64,000 bases of DNA. Origin: Faecalibacterium duncaniae. Lineage in GTDB: Bacteria; Bacillota; Clostridia; Oscillospirales; Ruminococcaceae. The position numbers and the translations under genes were made by a program. The stretch lies in assembly GCF_010509575.1 (NCBI RefSeq), contig NZ_CP048437.1:682001-746000 (forward strand), in the 5' to 3' direction. The notes beneath the pieces are model-generated. The model was not told where the DNA came from, made no database searches, and saw only the letters and a program-made list of their open reading frames with translations. Every line of letters starts with the position of its first letter. Position 1 is the first letter of the stretch. Shown one piece after another: positions 58,043-64,000 of the stretch.

Positions 58043-60289
58043 ATGAGTATTCGATTTGATTCCGAGGCACGCATTTTTGTATTGGAGACTGCCCATACCA
58101 GCTACCACATGAAGGTGGATGCGCTGGGGCACCTGCTGCATCTGTACTACGGCAAAACCATCGGCACCGGGGACCTGATGCAGCTGTATCCCCGCACAGA
58201 CCGGGGATTTTCGCCGGATTACTACGCTTACCGCACCCACCGGGGCGTTTCCCCGGATCTGCTCCCGCAGGAGTATACCGGCTGCAACGTGGGCGATTTC
58301 CGTCTCTCCTGCCTGACGGTGGCCGACAGCCGTGGCACCTTTGGCGCAGACTTTACCTATGTGAGCCACACGGTGGAGGCGGGCAAATATCAGCTGACCG
58401 GTCTGCCCTGTGCCCACGCAGAGGAAAACGATGCCGAGACCCTGATTGTCCGAATGCAGGACGAGGCCACCGGTCTGACGCTGGAGCTGCTGTACGGCGT
58501 GTTTGCACAGCAGGATGTCATCACCCGTGCGGCGCGGCTGACAAACCACGGAGATAACCCGCTGCGGCTGGACAAGGCGGCATCTGCCTGTCTGGATCTG
58601 CCCTTTGGCAGATGGGATCTGCTGCATTTCCACGGCAGACACGCTATGGAACGGCAGCTGGAGCGGGAAGCTGTGGGCACCAATATCCAGACCATTTCTT
58701 CGGTGCGGGGCAGCTCCAGCCACCACAATAATCCCTTCCTGATCCTCTGCCAGCAGGATGCAACGGAGACCAGCGGCTCCTGTTACGGGGTGATGATGGT
58801 CTATTCCGGAAGCTACCAGATGGACGTGGAGCGCTCTCAAACCGGGCTTGTCCGGGTAGTGAGCGGCATTCAGGAGGAGCGCTTTGCGTGGAACCTGAAG
58901 CCGGGCGAGACCTTTGACACCCCGGAGGTGATCCTCTCCTTTGCGGCAGAGGGTCTGACCCCGCTTTCCCAGCAGTACCACCGCTTTTTGCGGCGCAACA
59001 TCTGCCGCGGCCCGTGGAAGGACAAACGCCGCCCGGTGCTGATCAACAACTGGGAGGCCACCTATTTTGATTTCAACACCGAAAAGATCGTAAAGATCGC
59101 TGAAAAAGCAGCCTCTCTCGGCGTGGAGATGATGGTGCTGGACGATGGCTGGTTCGGCACCCGGAATGACGACAATCAGGGTCTGGGCGACTGGACCGTG
59201 AACTGCGAAAAGCTGCCCGGCGGACTGGACCCACTGATTGAGCAGATCAATGCGCTGGGCATGAAATTCGGCTTGTGGATCGAGCCGGAAATGGTCAACG
59301 AGAACTCCGATCTGTACCGCACCCACCCGGACTGGGCGCTGACCCTGCCCGGACGCAAGCCTGCCATGGGGCGCAACCAGCTGGTGCTGGATCTTTCCCG
59401 CCCGGAGGTGGTGGACTATCTGGCAGGGGTTATCGGCAAGCTGCTGCGGGAGCATCACATTGAGTATATCAAGTGGGATATGAACCGCAGCATGAGCGAT
59501 GTGTACAGCCGTGCTTTCCCTGCCGAGCAGCAGGGCGAGATCATGCACCGCTATATGCTGGGCGTTTATGCGCTGGCAGAGCGGCTGACGCAGGGCTTCC
59601 CGGAGGTGCTGTTCGAAGGCTGCGCAGGCGGCGGCGGACGCTTTGATGCCGGAATGCTGTGCTACTATTCTCAAATCTGGTGCAGCGATGATACCGATGC
59701 CATTGAACGGTTGACGATCCAGCACGGCACCTCCTTCGGCTATCCGGTCTGCACCAGGGGTGCTCATGTTTCTGCCTGCCCCAACCACCAGACCGGCCGT
59801 ACTACGCCCATCGACACCCGTGCTGTGGTGGCGATGAGCGGCACCTTTGGCTACGAGCTGGATCTGGGCAAATTGAAGCGCGCCGAGTGCACTGCAGTGA
59901 AAAACCAGATCAAGCGGTTCAAACGGCTGAACGACCTGATCCGTACCGGCGATTATTATCGGCTGACCGACCCGGCAGAAAACGCATATTTCACGGCATG
60001 GCAGTTTGCCGCAGAGGACGGCAGCGAAGCACTGCTGAATCTGGTGGTGACCCATCCGCAGGCGAATCCCTTACCCATCCACCTGTGCTTCCGTGGGCTG
60101 GAAGAAGATGCTGTGTATGAACTGGATGGCATCGACTATTTCGGCTCTCAGTATGCCCACGACGTAGAGGACGGCATTCACAAGGGGATGCGGTTCAGCG
60201 GCAGCACCCTGCTGTATGCGGGGCTTGTCCTGCCGCAGCTGTTTGGCGATTACCCCAGCGTGCAGCTCCATCTTACACGAAAAGGATAA
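58043..60289 (+). CDS. Alpha-galactosidase, GH36 family
   Basis: A 748-residue glycoside hydrolase that removes terminal alpha-galactose from raffinose-type sugars and related glycans. The N-terminal beta-sandwich is followed by the barrel with VLDDGWFGTRNDD, GLWIEPEMVNENSD, nucleophile Asp in YIKWDMNRSMSD (about 478) and acid/base Asp in WCSDDTDAIERL (about 549), then a C-terminal beta domain. Cytoplasmic: no signal peptide. GAGGTATAGGA precedes ATG 58043. A truncated GH13 gene follows 6 bp later, so the pair formed a sugar-use operon. Confidence 0.95.
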   Translation: MSIRFDSEARIFVLETAHTSYHMKVDALGHLLHLYYGKTIGTGDLMQLYPRTDRGFSPDYYAYRTHRGVSPDLLPQEYTGCNVGDFRLSCLTVADSRGTFGADFTYVSHTVEAGKYQLTGLPCAHAEENDAETLIVRMQDEATGLTLELLYGVFAQQDVITRAARLTNHGDNPLRLDKAASACLDLPFGRWDLLHFHGRHAMERQLEREAVGTNIQTISSVRGSSSHHNNPFLILCQQDATETSGSCYGVMMVYSGSYQMDVERSQTGLVRVVSGIQEERFAWNLKPGETFDTPEVILSFAAEGLTPLSQQYHRFLRRNICRGPWKDKRRPVLINNWEATYFDFNTEKIVKIAEKAASLGVEMMVLDDGWFGTRNDDNQGLGDWTVNCEKLPGGLDPLIEQINALGMKFGLWIEPEMVNENSDLYRTHPDWALTLPGRKPAMGRNQLVLDLSRPEVVDYLAGVIGKLLREHHIEYIKWDMNRSMSDVYSRAFPAEQQGEIMHRYMLGVYALAERLTQGFPEVLFEGCAGGGGRFDAGMLCYYSQIWCSDDTDAIERLTIQHGTSFGYPVCTRGAHVSACPNHQTGRTTPIDTRAVVAMSGTFGYELDLGKLKRAECTAVKNQIKRFKRLNDLIRTGDYYRLTDPAENAYFTAWQFAAEDGSEALLNLVVTHPQANPLPIHLCFRGLEEDAVYELDGIDYFGSQYAHDVEDGIHKGMRFSGSTLLYAGLVLPQLFGDYPSVQLHLTRKG

Positions 60290-60295
60290 AGAAAG

Positions 60296-60530
60296 ATGAC
60301 AAGTCAAGATAATTTTGCAGTCCGATTTGCCAAGCACAAGGACGAACTGGAATGGCTGTTCATGGAACTGTACCACAACCGGGAAGGGTTGGAGGTTCTG
60401 GAGCGGGAGATGGCAGAAGCCTATAACGCCCGCAGTGCCGAGCTGAAAGCACTGGACAAGGCGCGTTCTGCTGACCCGGAGTGGTACAAGCGGGGCAATA
60501 TGTTCGGCATGACCATCAAGTTCGCTTTTA
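60296..60530 (+). pseudogene. GH13 enzyme (amylosucrase-like), truncated at 5' end
   Basis: From ATG 60296 the frame reads KHKDELEWLFMELYHN, RSAELKALDKARSADPEWYKR and NMFGMTIK, the start of amylosucrase/sucrose-hydrolase-type GH13 proteins. After about 78 codons the similarity ends at a short inverted repeat AAGTTCGC/GCGAACTT and the frame enters antisense of a relaxase fragment. The catalytic barrel is missing. This marks a mobile-element insertion or deletion directly behind the alpha-galactosidase. Confidence 0.65.
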
Positions 60531-60584
60531 GCGAACTTGATTTTGCATCGGTGCTCTTGCGGTCACCGCCATGCGCAGCTTTTT

Positions 60585-60729
60585 CGACTTTGTTCGGATG
60601 CCAGCTGCGCATACTCGGCTTCCAGCTTTTTCGGGCTGGGCAGCTTGGTGATGTCGTTTGCCTTGAAATAGGCTGCTGCCGCCCGGTACGCTGTCAGCTC
60701 TGCACGATGCTGCTCCTCAAAGGCTGTTG
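60585..60729 (-). pseudogene. Relaxase fragment
   Basis: Encodes FEEQHRAELTAYRAAAAYF then ITKLPSPKKLEAEYAQLAS, almost the same as the relaxase 25859-27394 near its C-terminus (25976-26112). Only about 45 codons remain. Confidence 0.8.
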
Positions 60730-60751
60730 AGTAATCTTTTTGTATTTCTAT

Positions 60752-60805
60752 AAATAACAATCAAGAGGGTGACAGCTTTTGTTGTCACCCTCTTGATTGT
60801 TATTT
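60752..60805. terminator. Strong bidirectional terminator
   Basis: A 23-bp perfect stem: arm 60752-60774 pairs with 60783-60805, containing AGAGGGTGACA/TGTCACCCTCT and AT-rich ends. Confidence 0.85.
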
Positions 60806-61388
60806 ATTCCCACGTTTTGGTTTTTTGTCGGACAACTATAATTTGGATCTGGTACAGAATGCTGGGAATTGCAGAAACCAATGAAAAAATACCCAAGGCG
60901 AGAGAATGTTTGATAAGGGCAAACAGTGCAAACAGGAGTAGTAGGAATAGCCATGGGTTACGCAAGTTGCGGTAGTATTTTTCTTTATCGGCATAGGAGG
61001 TGTGGAGTTCAAAAGGCTTTCCGTCGTTTGCTTTTTCTACAATCAATAGTTCTCGGTTAAAAGTTGTTGCGTTTGTTGCAATATAACCGCCCATTTCCGC
61101 CCATGGACGCAATCGAACTTTTCCGACAGAATAGTTTAGATTGATATTCTTGAAAAATACCTTGTAGCCCATATCTTCCAAAAAGTTAGCATAGTCTGTT
61201 GCGTTCTCTTTTGATTTTTCTCCGATAAACTCTACACAATAGGTCACTTCGTTGGGATTACATTTTTCGAATTCATAGAGCATTCTTCCTGTCCGGACAA
61301 GTCGATAGCCTTTTTCGGACATTTTGTTTAACCATTTTGCCTGTGCATTTAGCAATCCACCAAAGAAGCGATAGCATTTTTTACTCAT
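60804..61388 (-). CDS. DUF2812 membrane protein
   Basis: A 194-residue protein from ATG 61388 (GGAGAGGTAC upstream). The N-terminal domain has KCYRFFGGLLNAQAKWLNKMSEKGYRL, YCVEFIGEKS and NINLNYSVGKVRLRPWA, diagnostic for DUF2812. Two hydrophobic segments follow near the C-terminus. It overlaps the PadR gene, the usual partner of DUF2812 proteins, which the PadR regulator probably represses. Function is unknown; some members are linked to envelope stress or toxic compounds. Confidence 0.88.
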   Translation of the reverse strand: MSKKCYRFFGGLLNAQAKWLNKMSEKGYRLVRTGRMLYEFEKCNPNEVTYCVEFIGEKSKENATDYANFLEDMGYKVFFKNINLNYSVGKVRLRPWAEMGGYIATNATTFNRELLIVEKANDGKPFELHTSYADKEKYYRNLRNPWLFLLLLFALFALIKHSLALGIFSLVSAIPSILYQIQIIVVRQKTKTWE

Positions 61389-61710
61389 ACTGTACCTCTC
61401 CAATAATTTCACTTGCGACGCGTACAAGTTCGTTTAGTCTTGCAAGCTCTTTTTCTGCAATTTTTTTTCCCTGTGCTGTAATGTGGTATTCTTTTTTTCT
61501 TCCCTCACGATCTCCATAAGGTTCAATCCACTTCTTGTCCTGCAAAGAGTTTAATGCTCCATATAAAGTACCTGCACCTAATGAAAGCCGTCCGCCTGTT
61601 TTTTCTTCAATAAATTGCATGACAGCGTATCCGTGTTTTGGCGTATAAAGAGAGAGCAAAATATAAAAGGTGACTTCTGTAAGCGCACCACCTTTTGTAT
61701 TATCTCGCAT
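61381..61710 (-). CDS. PadR-family transcriptional regulator
   Basis: A 109-residue regulator with the PadR winged helix: FYILLSLYTPKHGYAVMQFIEEKTGG, LSLGAGTLYGALNSLQDKKWIE and REGRKKEYHITAQGKK. AAGGAGG lies 7 bases before ATG 61710. A palindrome ATTACGGTTA/TAACCGTAAT overlaps its promoter. It is the first gene of a two-gene operon with the DUF2812 protein. Confidence 0.92.
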   Translation of the reverse strand: MRDNTKGGALTEVTFYILLSLYTPKHGYAVMQFIEEKTGGRLSLGAGTLYGALNSLQDKKWIEPYGDREGRKKEYHITAQGKKIAEKELARLNELVRVASEIIGEVQYE

Positions 61711-61724
61711 GGTTTGACCTCCTT

Positions 61725-61771
61725 ATTACGGTTACTGTAATAAATATATCACTAACCGTAATATTCGTCAA
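61725..61771 (-). promoter_or_regulatory. PadR operon promoter and operator
   Basis: On the minus strand TTGACG (61771-61766) and TATATT (61748-61743) are spaced 17 bp. ATTACGGTTA (61725-61734) and TAACCGTAAT (61753-61762) are exact inverted repeats around the -10 region, a likely autoregulatory site. Confidence 0.7.
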
Positions 61772-61828
61772 GCGGATTCAGAAAAATTATTTGAGGGATG
61801 TGTGAAAGAAGAACGGTCTGCTCTATTC

Positions 61829-62110
61829 TTGTTTTGTTGTTCGGCGTGTCGTGGTGCTGGGAATTGCTAGGGGTCGATTGAACATTCGTTTTGGTCATTG
61901 TACCTCCTGTCTGTTCGATAACTCCTCGGTGAAGTTATGTAAAACACGACACGCCGTTGCTGTTTGCACCGTCAGGTGCGAACCATGAGCAGGGTTTGGG
62001 GGTGGACCGCGTTTGCGAAGCGCAGCGCAGCGATGATTTTGTCGGGTGAATCGGCGACAAAATGAATCGGGTGTGTTGAGGGGCGGTTAATCTTTCTGCT
62101 GCCTTTATAG
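61829..62110. repeat. Second oriT region with mobC 5' fragment
   Basis: 61831-61898 (minus) encodes the first ~22 codons of MobC. The following DNA repeats 27801-27925 (ATAACTCCTCGGTGAAGTTAT, ACACGACACGCCG) with few changes. 62010-62090 repeats GCGTTTGCGAAGCG and the ATTTTGTC/GACAAAAT hairpin of 28355-28435. Confidence 0.75.
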
Positions 62111-62211
62111 GCTGCGGCCTGCTGATCTCTGCAAGTGAGCATGACCAAAATGATCCTCCATATCAAACTGCTGCTAACAATGTTAATGCGTCCTAACATC
62201 GGTAAAAACCA

Positions 62212-62239
62212 TTGAAAAAGTCCGAAAGCGTGCTACAAT
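62212..62239 (+). promoter_or_regulatory. Promoter of DUF6110/ATPase operon
   Basis: TTGAAA (62212-62217) and TACAAT (62234-62239) with a 16-bp spacer. A GC-rich leader of about 70 bases precedes the first gene. Confidence 0.6.
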
Positions 62240-62313
62240 ACAGAGATAAAGAGCCTGCCCCCCGCTCAAGGGTGTGGGCGCTCAGATAGGAAACACAGAA
62301 ATGAGGGATAAAT

Positions 62314-62598
62314 ATGTTTGATACAAAAAAGCTTGCACTGTTTTTGGGCGGTGTGGTGTTCGGCTCTGCCGGCTTCAAGGTACTGTCCAGCAAGGACGCA
62401 AAAAAGGTCTACACCCAGACCACTGCTGCGGTGCTGCGGATGAAGGACTGCACCATGCAGACTGTGAACAAGGTGCAGGAAGAGGCCGGTGACATCCTTG
62501 CCGATGCAAAGGCCATCAACGAGAGCCGCGCCGCCGAGGCTGCACAGGAGGTCATCGAGGATACGGCTGAACAGCCCGCAGAGCAGACTGCACAGTGA
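62314..62598 (+). CDS. DUF6110-like small protein
   Basis: A 94-residue protein with an N-terminal membrane segment (KLALFLGGVVFGSAGFKVL), then SSKDAKKVYTQTTAAVLRMKD and a helical acidic tail. I associate it with the DUF6110 family that neighbours metal ATPases in Clostridia. GAGGGA precedes ATG 62314. The ATPase gene follows after a strong hairpin terminator, so it may be made in excess over the ATPase. It could act as a regulatory or chaperone-like partner. Confidence 0.7.
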   Translation: MFDTKKLALFLGGVVFGSAGFKVLSSKDAKKVYTQTTAAVLRMKDCTMQTVNKVQEEAGDILADAKAINESRAAEAAQEVIEDTAEQPAEQTAQ

Positions 62599-62610
62599 TA
62601 CAACGCAGCG

Positions 62611-62636
62611 GAGCCGCCCTTGGGCGGCTCTTTTTT
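62611..62636 (+). terminator. Strong hairpin between DUF6110-like gene and ATPase
   Basis: GAGCCGCCC (62611-62619) pairs with GGGCGGCTC (62622-62630), then TTTTTT. It implies partial read-through or a separate ATPase promoter. Confidence 0.85.
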
Positions 62637-62658
62637 ACGCAGAGGGGTAAGAAAAGCA

Positions 62659-64000
62659 ATGAAATGTACGATCTTACATGAAGGCAGGGGACGGATGCGG
62701 GTGCACGTCTGCGCCGTGCAGATGACCCTGCACCGGGCAGATGTGCTGGAAGCCTACCTGAACGGGCAGGACAACATTCAAAAAGCTACCGTCTACGAGC
62801 GCACCGGAGATGTGGTGTTGACCTACCGGGGCAGCCGGAAGGATGCCGTCGCCCTGCTGGCGGCCTACCGCTTTGACAACGAAGAGTTAGAGGTGCTGGT
62901 CACTTCCCACGATAGCAGGAAAATCAATCAGGAATATCAGGAGAAGATGGTCAACCTTGTGGCGGGCCGGGTGTTCCGCAAGGTGTTCCTGCCCGCGCCC
63001 ATCGCGGCGGCATATACGGTATGGCGCTCCATCGCCTTTGTCTGGAAGGGCATCCGCTGCCTGCTGCACCGCAAGCTGGAGGTAGAGGTGCTGGATGCGC
63101 TCAGCATCACCGCCTCCCTCCTGCGGGGGGATTACAGCACCGCAGGGTCGGTGATGTTCCTGCTGACGGTAGGCAGCCTGCTGGAGGAGTGGACGCGGAA
63201 AAAGAGCTTGGACGACCTTGCTCGCAGCATGGCGCTGAACGTGGATAAGGTCTGGGTGCGCACCCCGCAGGGCGAGGTACTGGTGCCGTTGACCCGCGTT
63301 CACGCCGGGGACGAAGTGGTGGTGCGCTCCGGCAACATGATCCCGCTGGACGGCATGGTGCTGGAAGGCGAAGCCATGGTCAATCAGGCTGCCCTGACCG
63401 GCGAGTCTATGCCGGTACGCAAGACCACCGGTGCCACCGTTTACGCCGGAACAGTGGTGGAAGAGGGCGAATGCGTCCTTGTGGCCAAGGCAGAGGGCGG
63501 TGCCAACCGCTATGATAAGATCGTGGCGATGATCGAGGAATCGGAAAAGCTCAAGTCCGGCACCGAAAACCGGGCTTTGCAGCTGGCCGACCGTCTGGTG
63601 CCGTGGTGCCTTGCCGGTACGGTGGCTACCTATGCCTTTACCCGCAACGTCACCCGGGCCATCTCCATCTTGATGGTGGACTTCTCCTGTGCGCTGAAGC
63701 TTTCCATGCCGCTGGCAGTGCTCTCTGCCATGCGGGAGTGCGGGGAATATCACATCACCGTAAAAGGCGGCAAGTATCTGGAAGCGTTGGCAAAGGCGGA
63801 CACCATCGTGTTCGATAAGACCGGCACCCTCACCCGTGCCACCCCACAGGTGGTGCAGGTGGTGCCTTTCTCCGGCTGCGGGGAGCAGGAGGTATTGCAG
63901 CTTGCCGCCTGTCTGGAAGAGCATTTCCCCCATTCCATGGCAAACGCCGTCGTCCGTGCTGCCAAGGAGCGGGGAATCTCTCACGAAGAGATGCACTCCG
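62659..64000 (+). CDS. P1B-type metal ATPase with SCALK motif, partial
   Basis: The frame from ATG 62659 (GGGGTAAG upstream) runs off the window; 447 residues are visible. A ferredoxin-like N-terminal domain (HEGRGRMRVHVCAV) lacks a CxxC metal site. The membrane part contains DFSCALKLSMPLA in place of CPC/CPH. GDEVVVRSGNMIPLDG, TGESMPV and DKTGTLTRA are canonical. The SCALK-type motif with a DUF6110-like neighbour suggests a distinct subgroup, perhaps manganese or iron export; the metal is not decided by sequence. Confidence 0.88.
   Translation, partial: MKCTILHEGRGRMRVHVCAVQMTLHRADVLEAYLNGQDNIQKATVYERTGDVVLTYRGSRKDAVALLAAYRFDNEELEVLVTSHDSRKINQEYQEKMVNLVAGRVFRKVFLPAPIAAAYTVWRSIAFVWKGIRCLLHRKLEVEVLDALSITASLLRGDYSTAGSVMFLLTVGSLLEEWTRKKSLDDLARSMALNVDKVWVRTPQGEVLVPLTRVHAGDEVVVRSGNMIPLDGMVLEGEAMVNQAALTGESMPVRKTTGATVYAGTVVEEGECVLVAKAEGGANRYDKIVAMIEESEKLKSGTENRALQLADRLVPWCLAGTVATYAFTRNVTRAISILMVDFSCALKLSMPLAVLSAMRECGEYHITVKGGKYLEALAKADTIVFDKTGTLTRATPQVVQVVPFSGCGEQEVLQLAACLEEHFPHSMANAVVRAAKERGISHEEMHS

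Noticed and set aside
57728..60055. 775-codon minus-strand open frame
   Set aside because: Antisense of the GH36 alpha-galactosidase, which has complete catalytic motifs on the plus strand.
62240..62313. Metal riboswitch in the leader of the DUF6110/ATPase operon
   Set aside because: The leader is short and GC-rich, but I could not match it to the yybP-ykoY or NiCo consensus.

Overview
The window looks like accessory-rich chromosome of a gut Oscillospiraceae bacterium (Faecalibacterium or a close relative). This is inferred from Firmicutes-type ribosome binding sites, the serine recombinase, MobC and relaxase types, the small Clostridia-type proteins, and a moderately GC-rich host background interrupted by an AT-rich block. 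There is no rRNA operon or complete tRNA gene to fix the species.

Layout. 0-3 kb: end of a phage-like element (C-terminal metallopeptidase, a small acidic protein) and an intact large serine recombinase whose reading frame runs through its own attachment core. 3-18 kb: a tyrosine-integrase element with integrase, excisionase, a decayed replication module (dnaC-like and repA remnants), a ParB-like gene, an array of four covarying hairpins, an Rpn-type nuclease, a helicase-nuclease plus DUF2290 pair (possible defence), a truncated agr quorum-sensing locus and an AT-rich radical-SAM peptide (RiPP) operon. It ends in a tRNA-Lys 3' half.

17.9-41.1 kb: a second candidate element flanked by an imperfect direct repeat of about 80 bp. 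It holds a fumarate reductase-like operon divergent from a CadC-type repressor and a Cd/Zn/Pb ATPase, with matching operators on both promoters. It also holds a mobilisation module (ParB-like, relaxase, MobC, oriT region), a run of hydrolase, membrane-protein, AraC, lipoprotein and heterodimeric ABC exporter genes, and a second serine recombinase broken by an insertion of about 105 bp.

41.4-60.3 kb: mostly ordinary metabolic and transport genes: LysR with nikABCDE and an aspartoacylase-like gene, an ECF sigma factor with a membrane protein and an ABC transporter, KtrB/KtrA potassium uptake with a KdpD/KdpE-type two-component system, and a GH36 alpha-galactosidase followed by a truncated GH13 gene. 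60.5-62.1 kb: debris of a third mobilisation module (relaxase and MobC fragments, oriT copy) around a PadR/DUF2812 pair. 62.3-64 kb: a DUF6110-like protein and a P1B-type ATPase running off the window.

The strongest candidates for an undescribed system are the radical-SAM peptide operon with a LytTR-like operator next to a remnant agr locus (12.2-17.6 kb), the covarying hairpin array (6.9-7.5 kb), the helicase/DUF2290 pair (9.2-12.0 kb), and metal-repressor operators in front of a fumarate reductase-like operon (21.8 kb).
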